A stretch of DNA of 64,000 nt from ZC4RG20 sp963702105 (GTDB lineage Bacteria > Pseudomonadota > Gammaproteobacteria > Steroidobacterales > Rariloculaceae): NCBI GenBank assembly GCA_963702105.1, contig OY969712.1, positions 3,348,001-3,412,000 of the forward strand. The letters run 5' to 3'. Position 1 is the stretch's first letter, and each line of letters starts with the position of its first letter. Positions 44,719-52,974 of the stretch are shown piece after piece. The position numbers were made by a program, and so were the translations under genes. The notes under the pieces are model-generated. The model was given only the letters and a program-made list of their open reading frames with translations, searched no databases and was not told where the DNA came from.

Positions 44719-45741
44719 CTATCGCCACCCCATGCCGGGCGCCACGTGCTCGAGGATCGCCTCGATGACGTGGGCGTTGTAGTCCACGCCGAGCTGGTTC
44801 GGCACCGTGAGCAGCAACGTATCGGCGGCCGCGATGGCGGAATCCTCGCTGAGCTCGCGGATGAGTACGTCGGGCTCCGCCGCGTAGCTTCGTCCGAATA
44901 TGGCACGCGTGCGCTCGTCGAGGTAGCCGATCTGGTCCCTATCCTTTCCTCCCTGCCCGAAGTAGGCGCGGTCTCGATCGTCCACGAGCGCGAAAATCGA
45001 CCGGCTGACCGAAACCCGGGGTTCGCGCGTATGCCCAGCCGCCCTCCAGGCGTCATGGTAGGCGGCAATCTGCTCGGCTTGCTGTATGTGGAAGGGCTTG
45101 CCGCTCTCGTCGAACTTGAGCGTCGAGCTCATGAAGTTCATGCCGAGCTTGGCGGCCCAAACTGCCGTATCGTTGGTCGCCGAACCCCACCAGATGCGCT
45201 CGCGTAACGTCTCCGAGAACGGCTCGAGGCGCAACAGCCCCGGCGGGTTAGGAAACATGGGATGCGGATTAGGCTTGGCAAACCCCTCGCCTCGCAGGAG
45301 CTCTAGAAAGACCTCCGTATGACGGCGCCCCATCTCGGCATCGGTCTCGCCCTCGGCCGGGGCGTAGCCGAAGTAGCGATAACCCTCGATGACCTGCTCG
45401 GGCGAGCCGCGCGAGATGCCGAGCTGCAGCCGACCGTCGGCGATGAGGTCGGCGGCACCCGCATCCTCGGCCATATAGAGCGGATTCTCGTAGCGCATGT
45501 CGATGACGGCCGTGCCGATCTCGATGCGGTTGGTGCGCGCGCCCACGGCCGCGAGCAGCGGGAACGGCGAGCTGAGCTGGCGCGCGTAGTGGTGCACGCG
45601 GAAGTAGGCGCCGTCCGCACCGAGCTCCTCGGCGGCAACGGCGAGATCGATGGACTGGTGCAGCGCGTCGGCGGCCGAGCGCGTGCCGGAATGCGGGGAC
45701 GGCGACCAGTGGCCGAAAGATAGAAATCCGATCTTCTTCAT
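44719..45741 (-). CDS. LLM-class flavin-dependent oxidoreductase (luciferase-like)
   Basis: 340 residues from the ATG at 45741 (MKKIGFLSFGHW). TIM-barrel F420/FMN-type monooxygenase family: LAVAAEELGADGAYFRVHHY, NRIEIGTAVIDMRYENPLYM, ISRGSPEQVIEGYRYFGY, RIWWGSATNDTAVWAAKLGM and a C-terminal VPNQLGVDYNAHVIEAILEH. In gammaproteobacteria the cofactor is normally FMNH2 from a separate reductase. Substrate unknown. Isolated between converging and diverging neighbours. Confidence 0.92.
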   Translation of the reverse strand: MKKIGFLSFGHWSPSPHSGTRSAADALHQSIDLAVAAEELGADGAYFRVHHYARQLSSPFPLLAAVGARTNRIEIGTAVIDMRYENPLYMAEDAGAADLIADGRLQLGISRGSPEQVIEGYRYFGYAPAEGETDAEMGRRHTEVFLELLRGEGFAKPNPHPMFPNPPGLLRLEPFSETLRERIWWGSATNDTAVWAAKLGMNFMSSTLKFDESGKPFHIQQAEQIAAYHDAWRAAGHTREPRVSVSRSIFALVDDRDRAYFGQGGKDRDQIGYLDERTRAIFGRSYAAEPDVLIRELSEDSAIAAADTLLLTVPNQLGVDYNAHVIEAILEHVAPGMGWR

Positions 45742-46040
45742 GACATTCGCTCGCTTTCCGGCACGCCGCAGCACCCGTTCCTTGTGTTCGGAAGTGGCAC
45801 ATCCTACCTCAACCGCGCGCCGCCGGTGGGCGTTTGCGCGGCCTCGCTGCGCGGCGCCGCGGTGCTACCTCCGCCCTCGCGACGGTTGTCGAGCCGGCGC
45901 AGGTCGTGTCAAGCTCCGAGCTTCCGTCCCACGGGTCGCCGGGTAAGGGTCGAGCGAATGGCGGGCCGCATCATGACGATACGCCGAGACGAAGCTGCCT
46001 TCGGTGCCGCCGCGCTCACCGCTCGGGCGCTTCCGCCTCC

Positions 46041-46964
46041 GTGAACCGCGAGGCGAATCGAAACGCGACGAGGCTGCTGCTCCTCGGCACGCAGGGCGGG
46101 CCCAATTATTTGCCGGGACGCGCGGAGACGGCGAGCGCGCTGATCGTCCGGGGACGGCCGTATCTCGTCGATTGCGGGTACGGCGCCCTGGCCGCGCTGA
46201 TCAAAGCCGGCCTGAATTACCGCGACGTGGCCACGATCTTCCTCGCCCATCTGCACGACGACCATGTGGTCGACCTGCCGGCCCTCTTGAGCCATCAATG
46301 GACCGGCGGCCGCATCGAGCCGACGAACGTTTACGGTCCTCCCGGCACGCAAGCGCTCGTTCGGGCGGCGCTCGAGTTTCAAAAGGCGAACACGGAAATC
46401 CGCCTCGTAGACGAAGACCGGATAACTTTGCCCGACAACATATTTTTCGGGCACGACGTGGCGGCGACGCAAGAGCCGCACCCGGTGTACGCCGACGAGC
46501 GCGTACGGGTCACCTCGGTCGAGAACACGCACTATCCCGAGCCCTCGAAAGCAAGGACGACACAGCGCTCGCTGTCGTGGCGCCTCGATGCCGCCGACCG
46601 CTCGATCACCTTCTCCGGCGATACGAACTACTCGGAGAACCTCGTCAGACTGGCAAAAGAGTCCGATGTCCTCGTGTGCGAAGCCATGCACGTGGAAGCG
46701 ATGCGCACGGCCTTCGAGAACATGGTCGCGAACGGCGCTTACGCCGACAATCCCGAAGGCGTCTGGCACCACATCGTCACGACTCACTCGAGCACGGAGA
46801 CCGCTGGACGCATGGCCGCCGAGGCCGGAGTGAAAACGCTCGTCCTTCATCATCTGATCCCCGGCGCGCTAGTAGGGGAGCTGCCGGCGGAGGCCTACAT
46901 CGAGGGCGTGCGCAAGCGGTTCGACGGCGAGATAATCGTGGGCCGCGACCTGATCGAGATCTGA
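46041..46964 (+). CDS. MBL-fold metallo-hydrolase
   Basis: About 307 residues from GTG 46041; no ATG is available in frame near the homologous start. The core begins ATRLLLLGTQGGPNYLPGRA, the zinc motif is AHLHDDHVVDLPAL (HxHxDH), then ITFSGDTNYSENLV (Asp) and VLHHLIPG (His), ending IIVGRDLIEI. This is the arylsulfatase/RNase-Z-like exported branch. In another frame a possible Tat-type leader begins at 45974 (MTIRRDEAAFGAAALTARAL) and breaks off just before the GTG, so the true N-terminus may be lost to a one-base deletion or a sequence error. Substrate unknown. A paralogous tail is at 30899-30997. Confidence 0.85.
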   Translation: MNREANRNATRLLLLGTQGGPNYLPGRAETASALIVRGRPYLVDCGYGALAALIKAGLNYRDVATIFLAHLHDDHVVDLPALLSHQWTGGRIEPTNVYGPPGTQALVRAALEFQKANTEIRLVDEDRITLPDNIFFGHDVAATQEPHPVYADERVRVTSVENTHYPEPSKARTTQRSLSWRLDAADRSITFSGDTNYSENLVRLAKESDVLVCEAMHVEAMRTAFENMVANGAYADNPEGVWHHIVTTHSSTETAGRMAAEAGVKTLVLHHLIPGALVGELPAEAYIEGVRKRFDGEIIVGRDLIEI

Positions 46965-47020
46965 GTCGGCCTCGCGCTGACGGCCTTCGGTCTTGCGCTG
47001 GATCGACCGCGGAGAGGACG

Positions 47021-48004
47021 ATGCGACGAAGCCTGCCTGCGAGACTATTGTTTGCCGCTCTGTTTGTACCCGGGCTCGTACATGCGCAGGCCACGCCCGT
47101 CGTTGGGCTGCGGAACCTGGCCCATGCCGTGACGAGCCTCGACAAGACCGTGCCGTTCTATCGCGACGCGCTCGGCTTCCCGGTGACGGGCACGACCGAC
47201 CCGCTCGCGGCACGGCCGCGGGCCCTGGACGAGACCACTTCGAACTTCACCGCTACGAAGGGCATGAGCTTCCGCGGCGCGACGTTCCGCATTCCGAACG
47301 CCGAGTTCGGGTTCGAGCTTACGGAGTTTACGGGCGGGGCTCGCCGTCCGGGAATACCCGGGATTCAAGACCCCGGGGCCGCAATGCTCGCGTTGCGCGT
47401 GCGGGACCTTTCGAGCACGCTCGCAAGAGCCAAGGCTGCCGGCGCCACACTGATCTCCTCCGGGGGCCAGCCGGTGAACAACGAGATCATCATCCGCGAT
47501 CCCGACGGCTTCCTGATCTCGCTGCAGCAGCCGGCTACGATTCCGGCCGGCGTCACCGGCGCCATCGTCGGCGCATCAGTCGACATCGCAGTGCGCGACA
47601 CCGCGCAGTCGGTCGATTTCCTGCGCAATGCGATAGGCTTCGACGCCCGGCCGACTTCGCCGTTGGCGACGAACCCGGAGGTCTTGAGGCTCATCGGGCT
47701 GAGCGATGCGAAGTGGCGCATTACGCACGGTCACATACCCGGCACGAATGCCGATTTCGCTTTGATCGAGTACCGGGGCGTGCCGCGCCGCACGTTTTCG
47801 CTCCGCGCCGAGGACCCGGGGTCACCCGCTTTCACTATGGTGGTACGCGACATCAATGCCGCCGTGGATCGCTGGGTGACGGCGGGCGGTACGGTGGCCT
47901 CGACGGACGGCAAGCCCGTAATTCGTCCCAATGGCTCCGGAAGCGTCTTCGTTCGAGACATCAATGGCTTCATGTGGGAGCTGATTCAGCGCGGCGCGCG
48001 GTAA
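47021..48004 (+). CDS. Exported tandem VOC/glyoxalase-fold protein
   Basis: 327 residues; the ATG at 47021 follows GGAGAGGACG. Signal peptide MRRSLPARLLFAALFVPGLV, cleavage near HAQAT. Two VOC units follow: residues about 25-165 (VVGLRNLAHAVTSLDKTVPF to IIIRDPDGFLISLQQP) and 175-325 (VGASVDIAVRDTAQSVDFLR to VFVRDINGFMWELIQRG). VOC proteins are usually cytoplasmic dioxygenases, lyases or binding proteins; export is uncommon. Candidate metal ligands are ambiguous, so a binding role is as likely as catalysis. 56 bp after the MBL gene. Confidence 0.85.
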   Translation: MRRSLPARLLFAALFVPGLVHAQATPVVGLRNLAHAVTSLDKTVPFYRDALGFPVTGTTDPLAARPRALDETTSNFTATKGMSFRGATFRIPNAEFGFELTEFTGGARRPGIPGIQDPGAAMLALRVRDLSSTLARAKAAGATLISSGGQPVNNEIIIRDPDGFLISLQQPATIPAGVTGAIVGASVDIAVRDTAQSVDFLRNAIGFDARPTSPLATNPEVLRLIGLSDAKWRITHGHIPGTNADFALIEYRGVPRRTFSLRAEDPGSPAFTMVVRDINAAVDRWVTAGGTVASTDGKPVIRPNGSGSVFVRDINGFMWELIQRGAR

Positions 48005-48092
48005 ACGTCGCCAAGCCCGAGGCCTACGAAGTCGTACGCTGCCCCGCGCCACGCCAGAGCCGGCGCCCACGCGCCCTCCTCGGCTTCACGGC

Positions 48093-48659
48093 CTACTCGT
48101 CCGCCAGATTTCGAGGCGGCATGTCCTCCGGGCGATCCGTCCAATGGACCTCCGACCACACGTGCACGCGCGACTTGAAGCGCCATCCCTTCGGCGTCTT
48201 CTCGAACGTATCCTCGTAGCCGCCCTCGTAGTGAATGACGTCGCCGCGCGCGTTGGTGTCGTTCGTGATGGTCAGCAGCGTTGACTGCGCCCGCGCGCCA
48301 TCGGGCGTCGCCCAGATCCGGGGGTTGATATTGAGATGGAAGCTCGGCTTTGCATTGGGCTGCGTCCCGCAGCTGCTGCCGCCGACGCGCGCCAGCGCCT
48401 TATGGCCGCGGAACCAGACCTTGACGCCGTTGCCCCACTGTGACGAAACGCCGAAAGTCCCGTCGTCGGTGAACAGGTTCGCATAATCCTCGCCGCCGTT
48501 CGTGCAGTGATCCAGCGTCTGCGCGTACGAGTCCATGAGCTGGCGAATCGCGACGAGGTCGTCGGCCGTCAAAGGCGCGGTTTCCGGCGGCTGCGCATGA
48601 GCGCAGAGCCATGCGAGCACGAGCGGGATCGGCGTCAGAAATCCAATGAGAGTCTTCAT
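48093..48659 (-). CDS. Exported SnoaL-like protein
   Basis: 188 residues from the ATG at 48659, preceded by CGGGGGGAA. Signal peptide MKTLIGFLTPIPLVLAWLCA, cleavage near HAQPP. Then a SnoaL_4-like NTF2 fold: DLVAIRQLMDSYAQTLDHC, DYANLFTDDGTFGVSS, HLNINPRIWATPDGARAQST, YEGGYEDTFEKTPKGWRFKS and RVHVWSEVHWTD. Role unknown; relatives are ring-hydroxylating dioxygenase beta-like or isomerase-like proteins. A second NTF2-type exported protein is at 20065-20970. Confidence 0.85.
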   Translation of the reverse strand: MKTLIGFLTPIPLVLAWLCAHAQPPETAPLTADDLVAIRQLMDSYAQTLDHCTNGGEDYANLFTDDGTFGVSSQWGNGVKVWFRGHKALARVGGSSCGTQPNAKPSFHLNINPRIWATPDGARAQSTLLTITNDTNARGDVIHYEGGYEDTFEKTPKGWRFKSRVHVWSEVHWTDRPEDMPPRNLADE

Positions 48660-48932
48660 GTTCCCCCCGGGCCAAAGGTTCTTGGGACGTTTCTCAGAAT
48701 CGTCGCCCCACAACGTATCGCGGCAATCCGCACGGCACCGCAACCACTGCCATAATGCCATAGGGCACCCCTTGCGTGCCGGACGCGCCGCCGAACCGGG
48801 ACGGCGTACCGACAGGCGACGGCGTCAACAGGTGAAGGTGATAATCCGCGTCTGGCCGACGAGCCCATCCCCGTTGACATCTATCGTCCTGGTCTGTCGA
48901 ACCGGGCGCTCGTCCCTCCGATATGACAGTGG

Positions 48933-49151
48933 CTATGCCTTGCCGCGCCGTGGCGTGAAAGATTCACCCGTCGCAAGCCAATGAGCACGGTCGGCCGTCA
49001 GGTTCTCCCGCGCCGCGCGCTCGTAGCGTTCGATTTCCGGCGCGCTCAGCACGTCACGCCACCGGCCGTGGGTGCCTTTGTAGATGAAGTTCTTCAAGCC
49101 GCCATCGAAGAACCCTCTGCCCATTTCGGTTACCGGCTTCTCGGCGGTCAT
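48933..49151 (-). pseudogene. Sulfotransferase C-terminal remnant
   Basis: The frame reads KNFIYKGTHGRWRDVLSAPE then IERYERAARENLTADRAHWL and ATGE, matching the last 45 or so residues of bacterial sulfotransferase-domain proteins (FxxKGTNGRWRDVL...WLATGE). The PAPS-binding P-loop and catalytic His at the N-terminus are missing; upstream codons are Arg/Pro-rich. So only the tail of the gene remains. Confidence 0.55.
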
Positions 49152-49228
49152 GCTCGACGGTAGGCAATGCGCCCGCCCGCGTGCCCGACGCGGACGGGCG
49201 CTCTTCTCAGGCACGCCGCCCCAAACCG

Positions 49229-49996
49229 TCAATTCTGTTCCGGTTGGTAGCTCAGATCCGGCCGAGTGCGGTCGAGTTGAACCGTAAGATTCGCCACGGT
49301 GTCGTTTATCATTGCGACGATCTTGCCGCCTTCATCGGCGCCGAAATGCTGAATCACCCGCTGCTGCGGTCCGGGGTTGGCCTCGAGGTCCTCCCATTTC
49401 TGGACGAGGCCGATCACGCGCACGCTCCTGGCGCCGATCTCCGGCATTTGGAGTACGTAGTAGGAATTCGGCGTGACGGCCAGGCTTGCCTCGCGCGTCT
49501 TTTGTGATCCATCCAGGTACTGCTGTTCCATTCCGGGTTTCAGCATGATCGAGAAGTACATGACGGCCGCCGGCGGCTTGGGCATTTGCTGGGGCGGCAG
49601 GACACTGAGGTCGGGGTGTGTCCGATAGAAGACCGTCTTGATGCTGTCGACCGAGCCGTTGACCAAGCCCTCGAGTCGGTCTGCTTCCTTCTGGCCAAAC
49701 GCCTTGGCCAGCTGCGGACCGGCATTTCCGAGGTCCGACCAGCCATTGAGCGCCCCGTTGAACGTATATGTGGGCTCGCCGCTGACCGATTGGGAGGCCA
49801 ACCAGTAGTTCTTGAGTCCCTGCTTGCGCGAGGCATCTCGAAACGCGCGCAGAAACTCTTCGAACTGCGGCCCCGCGCCCGGCCGAACCTTTACCGTTAT
49901 GACCTGCATGAGATTCGAGGTCTCTTGGCCCATCGCGTGCCCCGAGACCACGACCACCAGCGCCACCAAACACACCCGCAATGTTCTTGCAATCAT
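49229..49996 (-). CDS. Exported protein with two ferredoxin-like (ABM-like) halves
   Basis: 255 residues from the ATG at 49996; GGAGAAATG lies just upstream. Signal peptide MIARTLRVCLVALVVVVSGH, cleavage near AMGQE. Two halves have matching layout: VITVKVRPGAGPQFEEFLRA then ASRKQGLKNYW in the first, YFSIMLKPGMEQQYLDGSQK then VTPNSYYVLQMPEIG in the second. This suggests an internally duplicated dimeric alpha/beta barrel. Function unknown. Followed downstream by the sulfotransferase tail. Confidence 0.72.
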   Translation of the reverse strand: MIARTLRVCLVALVVVVSGHAMGQETSNLMQVITVKVRPGAGPQFEEFLRAFRDASRKQGLKNYWLASQSVSGEPTYTFNGALNGWSDLGNAGPQLAKAFGQKEADRLEGLVNGSVDSIKTVFYRTHPDLSVLPPQQMPKPPAAVMYFSIMLKPGMEQQYLDGSQKTREASLAVTPNSYYVLQMPEIGARSVRVIGLVQKWEDLEANPGPQQRVIQHFGADEGGKIVAMINDTVANLTVQLDRTRPDLSYQPEQN

Positions 49997-50140
49997 GACA
50001 TTTCTCCAATCTCTCTTTATTGATCTCACAATCGATCTCTCCGTTGCGCCCCGGCGCGGAAGCTGCTTCCCGTCATTCCGGTTCCCGGCTGCCGCGGTCG
50101 TTGCCCTCTGCAAGCGAAGCCGACCGCGGTGCTTCGCTCG

Positions 50141-50416
50141 CTAGAGCTTGATCTCGTCGCGGAGGACGAAGGTCCTCACGGTCGCGCGCTTCACTCCGTC
50201 GCCCTCCATCGCATCGACGGTCGGAGGCGCGGACATGAGCTCGAGCAGCTTGTTTACGTCGTTGACCTCCATGACGATCGCGACCTGGTTGTCGGCGTTG
50301 GCCGTGTAATGAATCGCCGTTGCCGTGTACTCGCGGAACAGGTTCGCGTGCGTCTGAAACGCACTCTTCCACTTCGCCGCATCTCTAACTTCTGCAGTGA
50401 CTATGACTTTCGACAT
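50141..50416 (-). CDS. Small cytoplasmic protein, possibly dimeric alpha/beta-barrel
   Basis: 91 residues with a good AAGGAG six nt before the ATG at 50416. Sequence pattern: MSKVIVTAEVRDAAKWKSAF then a long helix, IHYTANADNQVAIVMEVNDV and NKLLELMSAPPTVDAMEGDG. The beta-alpha-beta-beta layout resembles ABM/DUF3764-like monomers. No catalytic residues are recognisable. It lies 16 bp downstream of the broken FAD oxidase gene and may once have shared its transcript. Confidence 0.68.
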   Translation of the reverse strand: MSKVIVTAEVRDAAKWKSAFQTHANLFREYTATAIHYTANADNQVAIVMEVNDVNKLLELMSAPPTVDAMEGDGVKRATVRTFVLRDEIKL

Positions 50417-50432
50417 TGACTTCTCCTTCTTG

Positions 50433-51211
50433 CTACGCGTGCCCGCTCGGAACGACGTTGGCGTTCAAGCGGAACAAGTTCGTCGGATCGAACTTGTTCT
50501 TCAGTGCCACGAGACGCGAATAGTTGCCGAGGTAATTTGCGTCGACCTGCTTCTGCGTCTCGTCGATGAGGTCGTTGGTGTAAAAGCCCAGGATGTGCGG
50601 CTCGATGCTGGCCCAATACTGCTTCAGCCATTTAACGCCGTCGCTTGCATCCCGCTCGATGTCCCAGTCCACGCCGAGCAGCGGCGTGAGCGTGATGTCG
50701 CGGTGCGCAATGGCGGTCGCCTCGGCGGCAACGCGATTGATCGCACCGCCTCCATGCTGGAAGCCGAAAAACGTGCCGCGATTGGGACGCGCTTCGAAGC
50801 CCGTCAGAATCGCGTCGATGAAGGCGGGCGTGAGCCCGGCCGAGAATCCGGACTTCGTGTACTCCCCGAAACCGCGCGGGTCCGTATCGTCCCCGGATCT
50901 CTGCAAGACCTCGTAGTCGACGGCCGCGACCGTATCGGCCATGGGCTTACCCGCGCTGCGGATCGTCTTCATGATCGCGCCCGCCCGGCTCTTCGGGCCG
51001 CTGTAGCAGACGTTGAAGACGAACGACTCGCCCTGGAGCCCGCGTATACTGTAGAGACCGCCGTCGAGCGAGAGCTCGTCGGGCGCCGTAAGGTGGTACT
51101 CGCTGTAGAAGTCCAGCAGCTGCCGCGCCTGGCTCAGGGGGAAGACGATGTTGCCGCCGATGACCGCACGAACCAGGGGATGCAGATCGAACTCGGAGCC
51201 CCCCGTCGTTG
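50433..51211 (-). pseudogene. 5'-truncated FAD-linked oxidase (BBE-type), C-terminal half only
   Basis: The reading frame is continuous from about 51211 to the stop at 50433 and encodes the substrate domain and BBE C-terminus of a berberine-bridge-like flavoprotein: GSEFDLHPLVRAVIGGNIVF then PLSQARQLLDFYSEYHLTAP at the start, FVFNVCYSGP, and the BBE end YLGNYSRLVALKNKFDPTNL followed by FRLNANV. The N-terminal FAD-binding (PCMH) half, some 220 residues with the flavin-attachment His, is absent: a TGA at 51225-51227 closes the frame and no relative sequence follows. An ATG at 50972 could start a 179-residue product but without FAD-binding capacity. Confidence 0.8.
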
Positions 51212-51518
51212 ACTCGCACCAAACTCACCAACTCTCGACACCCCTGATTGCTCGGCCTCGGCCTAGACCGCCACGGCCTCGACGAGGCTCACTTCCCCCC
51301 TTCCCCGCATCGACGCTCACCTCTCCCCTCGCTCCGTGATTGCTGCACTTGCGCGATGTTCTTGGCTCCCCGACTAGCCTGCCACTGGAACGGCCGGTTA
51401 CGCTCGGCTTGTGATTCCCGGCCTTCGGAGTAAACTGCTCCTTCCCGTCCTCAAACCGCCTCGTGAGGATGTGAAAAAAGCTAAAAAGACCGTCAACGCT
51501 CAGGTGGAATAGGCAGCC

Positions 51519-52947
51519 GTGCCGCAATGCGTCTACGAATTCGAGGGCCTTCGTCTCGATCCGGGGCAGCGCCGGCTCGAGGGCCAAGACGGCGAGCCGC
51601 TCACGCTGACCGCCAAGCCGTTCGATGCGCTCGTCCACTTGATCGAGCACGCCGGCGAGCCCGTGTCACGAAGACAGCTCAGCGAGGTCTTGTGGCCGAA
51701 CACGATCGTGGAGGACAACAATCTCACTCAGACGATCTCCACGCTGCGCGGCACGATCGGCAAGCGCTGTATCGCCACGCTGCCGGGACGGGGATATCAG
51801 TTCGTCGGAGACGTGCGCCGCGTCGGGCGTGATTCGGGCACCGCCGACGCCCGGAGAGATGACGCGAGCGCGCAACACCACCGTGCGCAAGGGGCCGACT
51901 CGGGCCGTATCGACGCCGCTTGGCCGCGGGCACCGGCACGGTGGCAGCGCGCAACGGGGGCCGTCGTCATCGTTGCGTTGCTCGGGCTCGTCCTCGGATT
52001 CCTCCTCGTCGGTCACCGACTGCCGGATAGCGAGCCCTCCGTCCTTCCGAACTCCATCGCGGTGCTGCCGCTCGAGAACCTTAGCGCCAACCCGAACAAC
52101 GCCTACTACGCGGCGGGCCTGCACGAGGAGATCCTTAATCGGCTCTCCAAGGTCAAGCGTCTCAACGTCATCGCGCGCACATCGGTGCTCCGCTTCGCCA
52201 AGAACAGGCCGCCGATTCCCGAGATCGCCAAGGAGCTCCACGCCCAGACCGTCATGGAAGGGTCCGTGCGGTTCGACGGCGAGCGCATAAGGGTGGCCGT
52301 GCAGTTGATCGACGGGCACTCGGGCGAGCAGATGTGGACGCAGAGCTACGACAGCAATTTCGGCGACGTTTTCGGCGTCGAGGCCGATATCGCGACGAAC
52401 GTCGCGGACTCCTTGAGCCTAAGGTTTTCGCTCGACGAGAAAGTGGATCTTCACGAGCTGCCGACGGGTTCTTCCGAAGCTTATGCCCTCTACCTGCGCG
52501 CCTGGAATACGGCCGGAATCGCCGTGCGGCACGACGAGTTTCTGGATCAAGCGATCGCGATCGACCCCAATTTCGCGCTGGCCCGTGCTTTGAAGGCCCT
52601 CGTCAACTCGAGGAGGCTCATCAATGTCGCCGGCGTAGAGGCCGTGGACCCGGCCCAGCGGAGCGGCATCGAGGCGATCGTTCTGAAGAACGCGACGCGC
52701 GATCGAGGTCATGCACCAGGCGCAACGCCTGATCCCTAACAACCCCGTCGTACGCAGACCTACCTCGCGATCGGCGACAAAGACCAGGCGCGCAAGTGGC
52801 TCAACGTCATGGCCGACGAGGCCAAAAAACCACGTCATCGACGAGGCGACGCTCAATGTCTTGCCCCTTAAGATGAACTACATGAACGACCCCGTGCTTC
52901 GGGAGCCTCCGTTCGTCGAGGTTTTGAGCCGCGTTCAGGGAGATTGA
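51519..52947 (+). pseudogene. CadC-type membrane regulator (wHTH-TM-TolB/TPR), multiply broken
   Basis: Starts at GTG 51519. Intact parts: OmpR-type winged helix (RLEGQDGEPLTLTAKPFDAL, LSEVLWPNTIVEDNNLTQTI, RGYQFVGDVRR), a membrane helix (AVVIVALLGLVLGFLLVG) and a TolB-like N domain (NSIAVLPLENLSANPNNAYY, VRFDGERIRVAVQLIDGHSG). After IVLKNA (about 52695) the frame fails. TPR fragments then occur in different frames: IEVMHQAQRLIPNNPVV (about 52700-52750), TYLAIGDKDQARKWLNVMAD (about 52757-52820) and, after an A6 tract at 52824-52829, HVIDEATLNVLPLKMNYMND to the stop at 52947. At least two deletions and one single-base shift, so a true pseudogene. Confidence 0.82.
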
Positions 52948-52974
52948 GCACACGGAGTGGAGCGCTCGCGGGAC

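Noticed and set aside
48800..48920. A possible peptide remnant (NPRLADEPIPVDIYRPGLSN) on the plus strand
   Set aside because: Looks protein-like by eye but matches no family I can name and has no start or flanking support.
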